Origin: Micromonospora kangleipakensis
GTDB taxonomy: Bacteria > Actinomycetota > Actinomycetes > Mycobacteriales > Micromonosporaceae
DNA length: 64,000 bases
Assembly (NCBI RefSeq): GCF_004217615.1
Contig: NZ_SHLD01000001.1
Span: forward strand, 1,798,001 to 1,862,000
Direction: 5' to 3'
Part shown: piece by piece, positions 27,061 to 37,035 of the stretch
How the letters are laid out: each line of letters begins with the position of its first letter
How positions within the stretch are numbered: the first letter of the stretch is position 1
Notes under the pieces: generated by a model
Told to the model about the DNA's origin: nothing
Databases searched by the model: none
What the model saw: only the letters and a program-made list of their open reading frames with translations
Program-made: the position numbers and the translations under genes

Positions 27061-28212
27061 ATGGGACACGAGACACCGGCCGGCGATCTGCGGCTGGCCA
27101 ACCTGACCAAGCGGTTCGGCATCTTCACCGCGGTCGACGACCTCAGCCTGACCATCCCGCAGGGCTCGTTCTTCGCCCTGCTCGGCGCCTCCGGCTGCGG
27201 CAAGACCACCACCCTGCGGATGATCGCCGGGCTGGAGGAGCCGACCAGTGGGCAGGTGCTGCTCGGTGACCGGGACATCGCCCGGCTGCGGCCGTACAAG
27301 CGGCCGGTGAACACCGTGTTCCAGAGCTACGCGCTCTTCCCGCACCTGAACGTCGCCGACAACGTGGCCTTCGGGCTGCGCCGGCGCGGCATCCGTCAGG
27401 TCTCCGACCAGGTTCGGCGGATGCTCGCGCTGGTGCAGCTCGAAGGGTACGGCGATCGGCGGCCCGCCCAGCTCTCCGGCGGGCAGCAGCAGCGGGTCGC
27501 GCTGGCCCGCGCCCTGATCAACCACCCGCAGGTGCTGCTGCTGGACGAGCCGCTCGGCGCGCTCGACCTCAAGCTGCGCCGGCAGATGCAGATCGAGCTG
27601 AAGCGGATCCAGACCGAGGTCGGCATCACCTTCGTCCACGTCACCCACGACCAGGAGGAGGCCATGACCATGGCCGACACCGTCGCGGTGATGAACGCCG
27701 GGAAGATCGAGCAGCTCGGCGCCCCCGCCGACATCTACGAGTTCCCGGCCACCGCGTTCGTGGCGAACTTCCTCGGCCAGTCCAACCTGCTCGCCGGCGA
27801 GGCCGGCGGGACGAACGGCGGCGACGTCCTGGTCTCCGCGCACGGCGGGCGCTTCTCGGTGCCCGCCGCGCGGGCCCGCCTCGACCGGGGGCCGGTCTTC
27901 CTCGGGGTACGCCCCGAGAAGCTGCACCTGGTCGGAACCGCCGCCCAGGTGCCGGCCGGCCACCAGCACGTCGGCGGCGTGGTGACCGACGCCTCCTACG
28001 TCGGGGTGAGCACCCAGTACCTGGTGAAGACCGCCTGGGGCAGCGAGCTGTCGGCGTTCTCCGCCAACAGCGGCCTCGGCGGCCAGCTCCCGGTCGGCAC
28101 CCCCGTGGTGGCGTACTGGGATCCGCGGCACGCCTTCCTGCTCCCCAGGGAGCCGGGCGAGGACGACCGCACCACCCCGCTGCTCGATGAGCCGGTGGGT
28201 GTCCTGCCATGA
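27061..28212 (+). CDS. potA: polyamine ABC transporter ATP-binding protein
   Basis: A 383-residue ATPase. Walker [10 protein letters not shown] at residues 42-50, Q-loop near [15 protein letters not shown], signature [15 protein letters not shown], Walker [12 protein letters not shown], switch histidine in [16 protein letters not shown]. The C-terminal 120 residues form the TOBE/OB regulatory domain ([11 protein letters not shown]). ATG 27061 follows the potD stop by 5 bp, and the stop overlaps the potB start by 4 bases (ATGA). Length and TOBE domain fit PotA/MalK-type importers. Confidence 0.95.
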   Translation: MGHETPAGDLRLANLTKRFGIFTAVDDLSLTIPQGSFFALLGASGCGKTTTLRMIAGLEEPTSGQVLLGDRDIARLRPYKRPVNTVFQSYALFPHLNVADNVAFGLRRRGIRQVSDQVRRMLALVQLEGYGDRRPAQLSGGQQQRVALARALINHPQVLLLDEPLGALDLKLRRQMQIELKRIQTEVGITFVHVTHDQEEAMTMADTVAVMNAGKIEQLGAPADIYEFPATAFVANFLGQSNLLAGEAGGTNGGDVLVSAHGGRFSVPAARARLDRGPVFLGVRPEKLHLVGTAAQVPAGHQHVGGVVTDASYVGVSTQYLVKTAWGSELSAFSANSGLGGQLPVGTPVVAYWDPRHAFLLPREPGEDDRTTPLLDEPVGVLP

Positions 28213-29120
28213 CCGCCCTCGCGCACGTACCGGCCGGGTCGGGGCAGTCGGCGCCACCGCCGGCGCCCCGGCGCGGGCGGTACCGGCTGCTGCCGTACCT
28301 GCTGCTGCTGCCGGGCGCGGCCTGGCTGCTGATCTTCTTCGCCCTGCCGCTGCTCCAACTCGCCGCCGCCAGCCTCTACGACCGGAACGACTCGCTCGCC
28401 ACCGGGTACGCGCCGGCCCTGGAGATCGGCAACTACTGGGACGCCCTGCAGGCGTACTGGCCGCAGTTCGCCCGGTCGTTCATCTACTCGGCGATCGCGC
28501 TGGTGCTGGCCCTGCTGATGGGCTATCCGCTGGCGTACGCGATCGCGCAGAAGGCCGGCCGGTGGAAGAACCTGCTGCTGGTCGCCGTGGTCGCGCCGAT
28601 GTTCACCAGCTTCCTGGTCCGTACGCTGGCCTGGAAGACCATCCTGTCGGACAACGGCTGGGTGGTCGGGCTGCTGCGCGACGTGCACCTGCTCGGACCG
28701 GACGGCCGGCTGCTGGCCACCCCGACCGCGGTGGTGCTCGGCCTGACGTACAACTTCCTCCCCTTCCTGGTGCTGCCGCTGTACGCGAGCCTGGAGCGGC
28801 TGGACTACCGGCTGCTCGAGGCGGCGAGCGACCTCTACGCCAGCCCGCTGCGCGCGTTCCAGAAGGTCACCCTGCCGCTGTCGATGCCCGGCCTGATCGC
28901 CGGCACGCTGCTCTTCTTCATCCCGGCCACCGGTGACTACATCAACGCCGAACTGCTCGGCACCCCGAACGAATACATGATCGGCAACGTCATCGACTCG
29001 GCGTTCCTGGTCCGGCTGGACTACCCGCAGGGCGCGGCCCTGTCGTTCCTGCTGATGGCGGCGATTCTCGCGGTGGTCTTCCTCTACCTGCTCAAGGCCG
29101 GCACGGAGGAGGTGCTCTGA
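28209..29120 (+). CDS. potB: polyamine ABC transporter permease
   Basis: A 303-residue permease with six predicted membrane helices, the first at about residues 28-52 ([20 protein letters not shown]). The EAA loop that contacts the ATPase is [20 protein letters not shown]. It overlaps potA at the start and its last base is the first base of the potC ATG (TGATG), so the subunits are translationally coupled. Confidence 0.93.
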   Translation: MTALAHVPAGSGQSAPPPAPRRGRYRLLPYLLLLPGAAWLLIFFALPLLQLAAASLYDRNDSLATGYAPALEIGNYWDALQAYWPQFARSFIYSAIALVLALLMGYPLAYAIAQKAGRWKNLLLVAVVAPMFTSFLVRTLAWKTILSDNGWVVGLLRDVHLLGPDGRLLATPTAVVLGLTYNFLPFLVLPLYASLERLDYRLLEAASDLYASPLRAFQKVTLPLSMPGLIAGTLLFFIPATGDYINAELLGTPNEYMIGNVIDSAFLVRLDYPQGAALSFLLMAAILAVVFLYLLKAGTEEVL

Positions 29121-29947
29121 TGAGAATCTCGCGTTGGTTGGCCGACCGGTGGGTGATGGGCGTCGCCCTGCTGGTCCTCGGCTACCTCTCGCTGCCGATC
29201 CTCGTGGTGGCCGGCCTCTCCTTCAACCGCCCCTCCAGCCGGCTCTCCTACGACTTCCACGAGTTCACCCTCGACAACTGGACGCACCCCTGCGCCACGT
29301 CGGACATGTGCGATGCCGTGGTCCGCAGCGTGCAGATCGGCTTCATCGCCACCGTGGTCTCCACGGTGCTCGGCACGCTGATGGCGTTCGCCCTGGTCCG
29401 GCACCGGTTCACCGGCCGCTCCGGGATCAACGTGCTGATCTTCCTGCCGATGGCCACCCCGGAACTGGTGATGGGCACCTCGCTGCTCGCCCTCTTCGTC
29501 TGGTCGGACGGCCAGCTCCGGGCCACCTTCGGCTTCGGCATCCCGCAGGGGTTCTGGACCATCGTCATCGCGCACGTGATGTTCTGCGTGTCGTTCGTGG
29601 TGGTCACCGTGAAGGCCCGCCTCGCCGGCATGGACCGGCGGCTGGAGGAGGCCGCGATGGACCTCTACGCCAGCGAGTGGCAGACCTTCCGGCGGATCAC
29701 CCTGCCGCTGGTGCTGCCCGGCATCGTGGCCGCCGCGCTGCTCGCCTTCTCGCTCAGCTTCGACGACTTCATCATCACGAACTTCAACGCCGGCACCACC
29801 GTCACCTTCCCGATGTACGTCTGGGGCGCCGCGCAGCGTGGCATCCCGCCGCAGGTGAATGTCATCGGCACGGCGATGTTCGTGATCGCGCTGCTGCTGG
29901 TCGGCGTCAGCTCGCTGCGTGGCCGGCGGGCGAAGCGTTTGTCATGA
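29120..29947 (+). CDS. potC: polyamine ABC transporter permease
   Basis: A 275-residue permease, second membrane subunit of the importer, with six helices beginning at WVMGVALLVLGYLSLPILVV. The EAA loop is EEAAMDLYASEWQTFRRITL. It carries a substrate-path segment SFDDFIITNFNAGTTVTFP, a conserved PotC/PotI stretch. The stop overlaps the start of the oxidoreductase gene (ATGA, 29944-29947), which ties uptake to catabolism in one transcript. Confidence 0.93.
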   Translation: MRISRWLADRWVMGVALLVLGYLSLPILVVAGLSFNRPSSRLSYDFHEFTLDNWTHPCATSDMCDAVVRSVQIGFIATVVSTVLGTLMAFALVRHRFTGRSGINVLIFLPMATPELVMGTSLLALFVWSDGQLRATFGFGIPQGFWTIVIAHVMFCVSFVVVTVKARLAGMDRRLEEAAMDLYASEWQTFRRITLPLVLPGIVAAALLAFSLSFDDFIITNFNAGTTVTFPMYVWGAAQRGIPPQVNVIGTAMFVIALLLVGVSSLRGRRAKRLS

Positions 29948-31365
29948 AACTCCCGCATACCGGCCGGGCGCTGGCCGACGCGGCGCCCGTGCCGTACTGG
30001 CTCGACCGCCCGGAACGCCCCGACCCGCTGCCGCCGCTCACCGGTACGCACACCGCCGACCTGCTGGTCGTCGGCGGCGGGTACGCCGGGGTCTGGACCG
30101 CCCTGCTCGCCAAGCAGACCGACCCGGCCCGCGACGTGCTCCTGGTCGACGCCGGCACCTGCGGCTGGGCGGCGTCCGGGCGCAACGGCGGCTTCTGCGC
30201 CGCCTCGCTCACCCACGGGCTGGCCAACGGCGTCGACCGCTTCCCCGGCGAGATCGACGAGCTGGAACGGCTCGGCCGGGAGAACCTGGACGGCATCGCC
30301 GCCACGGTCGCCAAGTACGGCATCGACTGCGACTTCGAACGCACCGGCGAGCTGGCGGTGGCCGTCGAGCCGTACCAGCTCGCCGGGCTCGCCGAGGACG
30401 CCGAACTGGCGCGTAGGTACGGCCACGACGTCCGCCTGCTCGAACGGGACGAGGTCCGCGCCGAGGTGGACTCACCGACGTACCTCGGCGGGATGTGGGA
30501 CCGGGACCGGGTGGCCATGCTCGACCCGGCGAAGCTGGCCTGGGGGCTGCGTCGGGCCTGCCTGGACCTCGGCGTGCGGATCCACGAGCACACCCGGGTC
30601 ACCGGCCTGCGCCGCGACGGCGCGGCGCTGCGGCTCGCCACGGCCGGCGCCGCCGACGCCGCCCCGGGGAGCGTTCGCGCCCGGCAGGTCGCGCTCGCCA
30701 CCAACGCGTTCCCGCCGCTGCTGCGCCGGCTGCGGGCCTGGCTGGTCCCGGTGTACGACTACGCGCTGATGACCGAGCCACTGACGCCCGAGCAGCGGAA
30801 GGCCATCGGCTGGGAGAACCGGCAGGGGCTCGCCGACACCGGCAACCAGTTCCACTACTACCGGATCACCACCGACGGCCGGATCCTCTTCGGCGGGTAC
30901 GACGCGGTCTACCACTACGGCAACCGGATCGCGCCCGAGCTGGAACAGCGGACGGCCACCTTCACCGCCCTCGCCGAGCACTTCCACACCACCTTCCCGC
31001 AGTTGGAAGGCCTCCGCTTCAGCCACCGCTGGGGCGGGGTCATCGACACCTGCACCCGGTTCTGCCCGTTCTTCGGCACCGCCTACGAGGGCCGACTGGC
31101 GTACACCGCGGGGTTCACCGGGCTCGGCGTCGGGGCGACCCGGTTCGGCGCCCGGGTGATGCTCGACCTGCTCGGCGGCGAGGAGACCCCGCTGACCCGG
31201 CTCGACCTGGTGCGCAGCAAACCGCTGCCGTTCCCGCCGGAGCCGTTCCGCGCCACCGGCATCAATCTCACCCGCTGGTCGCTCGCCCGCGCCGACGCGC
31301 GCGAGGGCCGGCGCAACCTCTGGCTCCGTACGCTCGATCATCTTGGTTTGGGGTTTGATTCCTGA
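29944..31365 (+). CDS. FAD-dependent oxidoreductase, gamma-glutamylputrescine oxidase-like
   Basis: A 473-residue DAO-family flavoenzyme. FAD motif LLVVGGGYAGVWTALLAKQ and GWAASGRNGGF, the latter characteristic of PuuB-like enzymes; the C-terminal ends with GFTGLGVGATRFGARVMLDLL. It is coupled to potC and overlaps the next gene by one base. PuuB acts on gamma-glutamylputrescine in enterobacteria, but no gamma-glutamylputrescine synthetase (PuuA) gene is in the window, so the substrate could instead be putrescine, agmatine or another amine. About 30% of the sequence resembles the second oxidase at 21492-22868. Confidence 0.87.
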   Translation: MKLPHTGRALADAAPVPYWLDRPERPDPLPPLTGTHTADLLVVGGGYAGVWTALLAKQTDPARDVLLVDAGTCGWAASGRNGGFCAASLTHGLANGVDRFPGEIDELERLGRENLDGIAATVAKYGIDCDFERTGELAVAVEPYQLAGLAEDAELARRYGHDVRLLERDEVRAEVDSPTYLGGMWDRDRVAMLDPAKLAWGLRRACLDLGVRIHEHTRVTGLRRDGAALRLATAGAADAAPGSVRARQVALATNAFPPLLRRLRAWLVPVYDYALMTEPLTPEQRKAIGWENRQGLADTGNQFHYYRITTDGRILFGGYDAVYHYGNRIAPELEQRTATFTALAEHFHTTFPQLEGLRFSHRWGGVIDTCTRFCPFFGTAYEGRLAYTAGFTGLGVGATRFGARVMLDLLGGEETPLTRLDLVRSKPLPFPPEPFRATGINLTRWSLARADAREGRRNLWLRTLDHLGLGFDS

Positions 31366-32567
31366 TGCGCATCCTGCTCGTCGGCGCCGGTGGCGTCGGC
31401 TCCGCCGCCGTCGCCATCGCCGCGCGCCGCTCCTTCTTCGAGACCATCGTGGTCGCCGACTACGACCTGGGCCGTGCCTCCCGGGCGATCGCCGAGCACG
31501 ACGGCCGCTTCGTCGCCGCCCAGGTCGACGCCGCCTCGGCGGACGCGGTCGCCGCGCTCTGCCGGGAGCACCGGATCACCCACGTGCTCAACGCAGTCGA
31601 CCCGCGCTTCGTCATGCCCATCTTCGACGGCGCGTTCGCCGCCGGGGCCGACTACCTGGACATGGCGATGTCCCTGTCCCACCCGCACCCGTCCCAGCCG
31701 TACGCGGAGACCGGCGTGAGGCTCGGCGACGACCAGTTCGCCCGCTCCGGCGAGTGGTCGGCGGCGGGACGGCTGGCGCTCTGCGGCATCGGCATCGAGC
31801 CCGGCCTGTCGGACGTCTTCGCCCGCTACGCCGCCGACGAGCTGTTCAGCGAGATCGACGAGATCGGGGTCCGCGACGGCGCGAACCTCACCGTCGACGG
31901 GTACGACTTCGCGCCGTCGTTCTCCATCTGGACGACCATCGAGGAGTGCCTCAACCCGCCGGTGATCTGGGAGGCCGACCGGGGCTGGTACACCACGCCG
32001 CCGTTCAGCGAGCCGGAGGTCTTCGACTTCCCCGAGGGGATCGGCCCCGTCGAGTGCGTCAACGTGGAGCACGAGGAGGTGCTGCTGATCCCGCGCTGGG
32101 TGAAGGCGAAGCGCGTCACCTTCAAGTACGGCCTCGGCGACGAGTTCATCGAGGTGCTGAAGACCCTGCACAAGCTGGGCCTGGACTCGACCGCTCCGGT
32201 CCGGGTGGGCGGCGCTTCGGTGTCGCCGCGCGACGTGGTGGCCGCCTGCCTGCCCGACCCCGCGACCCTCGGCGACCGGATGCGCGGCAAGACCTGCGCC
32301 GGCACGTACGTCACCGGCACCGGGGTCGACGGCCGGCCCCGGAAGGTGTACCTCTACCACGTCGTCGACAACGGGTGGTCGATGAAGGAGTACGGCCACC
32401 AGGCGGTGGTCTGGCAGACGGCCGTCAACCCGGTCGTCGCCCTGGAACTGCTCGCCACCGGCGCCTGGTCCGGAGCCGGCGTGCTCGGCCCGGAGGCGCT
32501 GCCGCCGGTACCCTTCCTGGACCTGCTGACCGACTACGGCTCGCCGTGGGGGATGGAGGAGCGGTGA
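31365..32567 (+). CDS. saccharopine dehydrogenase-like oxidoreductase
   Basis: A 400-residue NAD(P)-dependent protein of the LYS9/saccharopine-dehydrogenase family. It begins MRILLVGAGGVGSAAVAIAA (Rossmann GxGxxG), with ITHVLNAVDPRFVMPIFDGA and GIGIEPGLSDVFARYAAD, the family pattern. Carboxynorspermidine dehydrogenase belongs to the same family and would suit the polyamine setting, but its decarboxylase partner (nspC) is not present here. It is coupled to genes on both sides (TGATG at its start, GTGA at its end), so it clearly acts in the same pathway as the oxidase and agmatinase. Confidence 0.82.
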   Translation: MRILLVGAGGVGSAAVAIAARRSFFETIVVADYDLGRASRAIAEHDGRFVAAQVDAASADAVAALCREHRITHVLNAVDPRFVMPIFDGAFAAGADYLDMAMSLSHPHPSQPYAETGVRLGDDQFARSGEWSAAGRLALCGIGIEPGLSDVFARYAADELFSEIDEIGVRDGANLTVDGYDFAPSFSIWTTIEECLNPPVIWEADRGWYTTPPFSEPEVFDFPEGIGPVECVNVEHEEVLLIPRWVKAKRVTFKYGLGDEFIEVLKTLHKLGLDSTAPVRVGGASVSPRDVVAACLPDPATLGDRMRGKTCAGTYVTGTGVDGRPRKVYLYHVVDNGWSMKEYGHQAVVWQTAVNPVVALELLATGAWSGAGVLGPEALPPVPFLDLLTDYGSPWGMEER

Positions 32568-33577
32568 CCCGCTACGGCCCGATGTTCGGCCCCGACATCA
32601 CGTTCCTCGGCGTGCCGCCCTGCACCCTCGAGGAGCCGGTGACGTACGCGGACGCGGACGTGGTCATCGTCGGCGCGCCCTTCGACGGGGGCACCTCGCA
32701 CCGGCCGGGCACCCGGTTCGGCCCGTCCGCCATCCGGCAGGCCTGCTACCTGCCGCACGACGGCTCCCGTCCGTCCCTGGCATTCCGCGTCGACGCCCTG
32801 CGCGACCTGCGGGTGTACGACGCCGGTGACGTCGAGATGTTCTCCGGCGACATCGAGCGGTCCCTGTCGTCCCTGGAGACGGCCGTGCACGCCGTCGCCG
32901 CCGCGGGGGCGATCCCGATCGTGCTCGGCGGCGACCATTCCATCGCCCTGCCCGACGCCACCGGGGTGGCCCGGCAGCACGGGCTCGGCCGGGTGTCGCT
33001 GGTGCACTTCGACGCGCACGCCGACACCGGGGACATCGAGTTCGGCTCGCTGCACGGGCACGGCCAGCCGATGCGCCGGCTCATCGAGTCCGGCGCGGTA
33101 CGCGGCGACCGCTTCCTCCAGATCGGGCTGCGCGGCTACTGGCCCGGCCCGGAGACGCTGTCCTGGATGGCGGAGCAGCGGATGCGGTCGTACGAGATGA
33201 CCGAGGTGGTCGCCCGCGGGCTCGACGAGTGCCTGTCGGAAGCCTTCGCGATCGCCACCGACGAGTGCGAGGGGGTCTTCCTCTCCGTCGACGTCGACGT
33301 GGTCGACCCCGGCATGGCCCCCGGCACCGGCACCCCCGAGCCGGGCGGCCTCACCTCCCGCCAACTCCTCGACGCGGTCCGCCGGGTCTGCTACGAGCTG
33401 CCGGTGGTGGGCGTCGACGTGGTCGAGGTGGCCCCGCCCTACGACCACGCCGACATCACCGCCTACCTCGGCAACCGCGTGGTCCTCGAGGCCCTGTCCG
33501 CAATCGCCCGCCGCCGCCGCGACGCCGCCGGCGGCCCACCCTGGAACCCGCGCCAACCCCTCCTCGACGCCCGCTAA
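32564..33577 (+). CDS. speB: agmatinase / ureohydrolase
   Basis: A 337-residue binuclear manganese ureohydrolase. Metal ligands lie in VLGGDHS (His, Asp), HFDAHAD (Asp-His-Asp) and FLSVDVDVVDPG (Asp, Asp). THRPGTRFGPSAIRQA-like SHRPGTRFGPSAIR near the N-terminus and the length point to agmatinase or guanidinobutyrase, not arginase. Last gene of the pot operon, GTG start overlapping the previous stop. Hydrolysis of agmatine gives putrescine plus urea; guanidinobutyrate would give GABA. Both products feed the aminotransferase and aldehyde dehydrogenase genes nearby. Confidence 0.92.
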   Translation: MTRYGPMFGPDITFLGVPPCTLEEPVTYADADVVIVGAPFDGGTSHRPGTRFGPSAIRQACYLPHDGSRPSLAFRVDALRDLRVYDAGDVEMFSGDIERSLSSLETAVHAVAAAGAIPIVLGGDHSIALPDATGVARQHGLGRVSLVHFDAHADTGDIEFGSLHGHGQPMRRLIESGAVRGDRFLQIGLRGYWPGPETLSWMAEQRMRSYEMTEVVARGLDECLSEAFAIATDECEGVFLSVDVDVVDPGMAPGTGTPEPGGLTSRQLLDAVRRVCYELPVVGVDVVEVAPPYDHADITAYLGNRVVLEALSAIARRRRDAAGGPPWNPRQPLLDAR

Positions 33578-33588
33578 CCCCCCCCCGG

Positions 33589-33656
33589 CGATCTTGCACT
33601 TTGTGCCCCGCTTTACCGGCAAACTGCGCAGATCGCGGGCCCTAAGTGCAAGATCG
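33589..33656. repeat. dispersed palindromic repeat, copy 2 (CGATCTTGCA type)
   Basis: A 68-bp element with perfect 13-bp ends CGATCTTGCACTT (33589-33601) and AAGTGCAAGATCG (33644-33656), GCCCCG inside the left end and GGGCCC inside the right. It is the partner of 4928-4996 and lies between the convergent agmatinase and DUF779 genes, 11 bp after the agmatinase stop. Confidence 0.75.
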
Positions 33657-33673
33657 CGGGTGCGTCGGGTCGG

Positions 33674-34072
33674 TCAGGGCGCGAGGTGGGAGCGGATCAG
33701 GAATCTCACGCCGTCGGGGGCCTCCAGGGAGAAGCCGCTGCCTCGGCCGGGGACGACGTCGACGGTGAGCCTGGTGTGTTTCCAGAGGTCCCACTGGGAT
33801 CTCGACATCCAGAACTCGACGGGCTCGGGGACGCCGTCCACGGCGAGCGCCGCGAGGAGGACGTCCGAGCCGCCGGTGCGGAACTCGCCGGCCGGGTAGC
33901 ACATCGGGGCGCTGCCGTCGCAGCAGCCGCCGGACTGGTGGAACATCAGCGGCCCGTGCCGCCCGCGCAGCGACCGGATCAGGTCGGCCGCGGCGGGCGT
34001 GACCGCCACGGGCGCCGGCGCCGCGGCGCCCGGCGAACCGGGCGCCGCGGCACCGTCGGAGACGGCACCCAT
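33674..34072 (-). CDS. DUF779 protein associated with aldehyde dehydrogenase
   Basis: A 132-residue protein. The family core is LIRSLRGRHGPLMFHQSGGC followed by CDGSAPMCYPAGEF (three cysteines, likely metal-binding) and SQWDLWKHTRLTVDVVPGRG. DUF779 proteins are found next to acetaldehyde-type dehydrogenase genes across bacteria and may help the enzyme mature. The start ATG at 34072 overlaps the aldehyde dehydrogenase stop (TGATG), so the two are coupled. Confidence 0.9.
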   Translation of the reverse strand: MGAVSDGAAAPGSPGAAAPAPVAVTPAAADLIRSLRGRHGPLMFHQSGGCCDGSAPMCYPAGEFRTGGSDVLLAALAVDGVPEPVEFWMSRSQWDLWKHTRLTVDVVPGRGSGFSLEAPDGVRFLIRSHLAP

Positions 34073-35577
34073 CAGAAGAAGCCGAGCTTCTTGGTGGAGT
34101 AGCTGACCAGCAGGTTCTTGGTCTGCTGGTAGTGCTCCAGCATCATCTTGTGGTTCTCCCGGCCGATGCCGGACTGCTTGTACCCGCCGAACGCGGCGTG
34201 CGCCGGGTACGCGTGGTAGCAGTTCGTCCAGACCCGCCCGGCCTGGATCGACCGTCCGGCCCGGTACGCGGTGTTCATGTCCCGGGTCCAGACGCCCGCC
34301 CCGAGGCCGTACAGCGTGTCGTTGGCGATCTTCACCGCGTCGTCGAGATCGGCGAAGGAGGTCACCGAGACGACCGGGCCGAAGATCTCCTCCTGGAAGA
34401 TCCGCATCGAGTTGTCGCCCTCGAAGACGGTCGGCTGCACGTAGTACCCGCCGGAGAGCTCCCCGCCCAGGTCGGCCCGCTCACCACCGGTCAGCACCCG
34501 GGCGCCCTCCTGCCGCCCGATGTCCAGGTAGGAGAGGATCTTCTCAAGCTGGTCGTTGGAGGCCTGCGCGCCGATCATCGTGTCGGTGTCCAGCGGGTGC
34601 CCCTGCTTGATCGCGCCGGTCCGGGAGACCGCTGCGGCCAGGAAGTCCGAGTAGTGCCCCTGCTGGATGAGGGCCCGGGACGGGCAGGTGCAGACCTCGC
34701 CCTGGTTGAGGGCGAACATGGTGAAGCCCTCGAGGGCCTTGTCCAGGAAGTCGTCGGAGCGGGCGCTGACGTCGTCGAAGAAGATGTTCGGGCTCTTGCC
34801 GCCCAGCTCCAGGGTGACCGGCTTGATGTTCTCGCTGGCGTACTGCATGATCAGCCGCCCGGTGGTGGTCTCGCCGGTGAACGCCACCTTCGCCACCCGC
34901 GGCGAGGACGCGAGCGGCTTGCCCGCCTCGACGCCGAAGCCGTTGACCACGTTGACCACGCCGGGCGGGAGCAGGTCGGCGATCAGCGACAGCAGGTAGT
35001 GGATGGACGCCGGGGTCTGCTCGGCCGGCTTGAGCACCACCGCGTTGCCGGCGGCGAGCGCCGGGGCGAGCTTCCAGGTGGCCATCAGGATCGGGAAGTT
35101 CCACGGGATGATCTGCCCGACCACGCCGAGCGGCTCGTGGAAGTGGTACGCCACGGTGTCGTCGTCGATCTCGCCGAGCGAGCCCTCCTGGGCCCGGATC
35201 GCCCCCGCGAAGTAGCGGAAGTGGTCGATCGCCAGGGGGATGTCGGCGGCGAGGGTCTCGCGTACCGGCTTGCCGTTCTCCCAGGTCTCGGCGACGGCGA
35301 GGGATTCCAGATTGTCCTGCATCCGGTCGGCGATCCTGTTGAGGATGAGCGCCCGCTCGGCGACCGAGGTGCGTCCCCAGGCGTCGGCGGCGCCGTGCGC
35401 GGCGTCGAGGGCCTTCTCGACGTCCTCGGCGGTGCCGCGGGCCACCTCGCAGAAGGTCTGGCCGGTGACCGGGGTCGGGTTCTCGAAGTACTGGCCGCCG
35501 TGCGGCTTGACGTACTCGCCGCCGATGAAGTGGTCGTAACGGGACTGCCAGTGGGTTGGGGCGTCGTAGCGCGCCAT
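34072..35577 (-). CDS. aldehyde dehydrogenase, acetaldehyde type
   Basis: A 501-residue NAD-dependent dehydrogenase. [20 protein letters not shown] (cofactor), [11 protein letters not shown] (general base glutamate) and [13 protein letters not shown] (catalytic cysteine) are all present, with the C-terminal [20 protein letters not shown]. Sequence and partner (DUF779) match the AldB/ExaC group that oxidises acetaldehyde and similar short aldehydes, so it need not belong to the polyamine pathway. The GAF regulator gene starts 1.3 kb upstream on the same strand and its end is 39 bp from this start. Confidence 0.93.
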   Translation of the reverse strand: MARYDAPTHWQSRYDHFIGGEYVKPHGGQYFENPTPVTGQTFCEVARGTAEDVEKALDAAHGAADAWGRTSVAERALILNRIADRMQDNLESLAVAETWENGKPVRETLAADIPLAIDHFRYFAGAIRAQEGSLGEIDDDTVAYHFHEPLGVVGQIIPWNFPILMATWKLAPALAAGNAVVLKPAEQTPASIHYLLSLIADLLPPGVVNVVNGFGVEAGKPLASSPRVAKVAFTGETTTGRLIMQYASENIKPVTLELGGKSPNIFFDDVSARSDDFLDKALEGFTMFALNQGEVCTCPSRALIQQGHYSDFLAAAVSRTGAIKQGHPLDTDTMIGAQASNDQLEKILSYLDIGRQEGARVLTGGERADLGGELSGGYYVQPTVFEGDNSMRIFQEEIFGPVVSVTSFADLDDAVKIANDTLYGLGAGVWTRDMNTAYRAGRSIQAGRVWTNCYHAYPAHAAFGGYKQSGIGRENHKMMLEHYQQTKNLLVSYSTKKLGFF

Positions 35578-35616
35578 GGGTACCTCCGCCGTCCGTCTCG
35601 GGTGACGGCGGGGACG

Positions 35617-36900
35617 TTAGTTTCGCGGACGTTGCAGGAACGTTGCGCGCGGCAGGTCGTACTCCAGGGAGAGCTGGTTGGCGCGCGCCACCGCGAGGGG
35701 CCGGCGTGGCGCGCCCGGCGGCAACGCCCGCGCCAGGGCCTGCCAGGCGGTGAGGTCGTCGGACCCGGCGGGCGTCGCGGTCCAGGCCGCGAGCAGCGCC
35801 GGGTCCGCGGTCGCCAGCACGGCCGCGCGGAGCTGCCCGTCGATGAGCCGGCGCAATCGCGTCACTCCCGGCGCGTCCGACCCGGGCAGCAACGGCCCGC
35901 CGTACGCCTGGAGCGCCCCCGCCGGGTCGCCCCGGTCGAGCAGCTCGGTGACGGTACGGAAGTCGGCGTGCACGGTCCCGCGCAGCCGGTACGGCCGGGA
36001 GTCGAGCAGCTCCGGGCCGAGCGCCCGGCGCAGCCGGGACAGTTCGGCGCGCAGGGTGACCGGGTGCAGCCGGTCGTCGCCGTAGAGGTCCAGGCCGAGC
36101 TGTTCGCCGGTGCGCCCCTCGGGGTGGTCGATGAGCAGCACCAGCAGCTCGCTGTGCCGGCGGCCGAGCCGGATCCGACGACCGCCGACGCGCAGCTCCG
36201 CCTCGTCCCGGCCGAGCGCGCTGACGGTGACCACGTCCGGATCGAGGGGTTGGGCGAGGACCGCCTCGGCGGCCCGGGCGGTGGCCCGGACCAGGGCGAG
36301 GCTCTGCGGGTTGGCCAGGTGGTCGCCGCCGGTGATGTCGACGGCGCCGAGCAGCCGTCCGGTGGCCGGGTCGTGGATGGGGGCGGCGGCGCAGGTCCAG
36401 CGCTGCACCGGCCGGACGAAGTGCTCGGTGGCGAAGATCTGCACACTGTGGTCGACGGCGAGGGCGGTGCCGGGCGCGTTGGTGCCGGCGTGCGCCTCGT
36501 CCCACCGGGCGCCGGGGACGAAGTTCATCCGCTCGGCGTGCCGGAGCACCCCCGGATGCCCCTCCACCCAGAGCAGTCGCCCGTACGCGTCGCAGACCGC
36601 CATCAGGTGGGCGCCGTCCTGGGCGATGCCGCCGAGCAGATCCCGGAAGAGCGGCAGCACCCGGGCGAGGGGGTGGGCGGCGCGGTAGCTCTCCAACGCG
36701 TCGTCGGTGAGGTCGACCGGGGCGGTGGCCTCCGGGTCGAGGAGCGCCTGGGCCGAGCGGCGCCACGAGTGCCGGACCACCTCCCGCACCAGTTGCGGTT
36801 CGGCGCCGCCGGTGAGGAAGGCTTCGTGGGCGGCGCCGACCTGCGCGATCCGCTCAGCCGGATCGGCGCCGAATTCCAGGGCGAGCCACGGGTCAGCCAT
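35617..36900 (-). CDS. GAF-domain transcription regulator of the aldehyde dehydrogenase
   Basis: A 427-residue regulator. Residues 20-220 resemble the sensor half of AcoR-type activators: VREVVRHSWRRSA, then a GAF domain with MNFVPGARWDEAHAGTNAPG and WTCAAAPIHDPATGRLLGAV. In place of the AAA+ and Fis domains of AcoR it has a winged helix at about 255-330 (GRRHSELLVLLIDHPEGRTG, TLRAELSRLRRALG), an arrangement common in actinobacteria that work without sigma-54. ATG 36900 has GAGGAGG 6 bases upstream. It precedes the aldehyde dehydrogenase and DUF779 genes on the same strand and probably controls them. Confidence 0.87.
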   Translation of the reverse strand: MADPWLALEFGADPAERIAQVGAAHEAFLTGGAEPQLVREVVRHSWRRSAQALLDPEATAPVDLTDDALESYRAAHPLARVLPLFRDLLGGIAQDGAHLMAVCDAYGRLLWVEGHPGVLRHAERMNFVPGARWDEAHAGTNAPGTALAVDHSVQIFATEHFVRPVQRWTCAAAPIHDPATGRLLGAVDITGGDHLANPQSLALVRATARAAEAVLAQPLDPDVVTVSALGRDEAELRVGGRRIRLGRRHSELLVLLIDHPEGRTGEQLGLDLYGDDRLHPVTLRAELSRLRRALGPELLDSRPYRLRGTVHADFRTVTELLDRGDPAGALQAYGGPLLPGSDAPGVTRLRRLIDGQLRAAVLATADPALLAAWTATPAGSDDLTAWQALARALPPGAPRRPLAVARANQLSLEYDLPRATFLQRPRN

Positions 36901-37035
36901 GGGCGACCTCCTCGCGCCCATGGTGACCCACCTCACCCCTGATCGCCAATACCGGTTGCCCGATCGATCGACACCCCTTCATGCTGGGTCCCGCCCCGCG
37001 GGGCGCGGTGGCGTGGTGGCACGGGAAGGGCGGTC

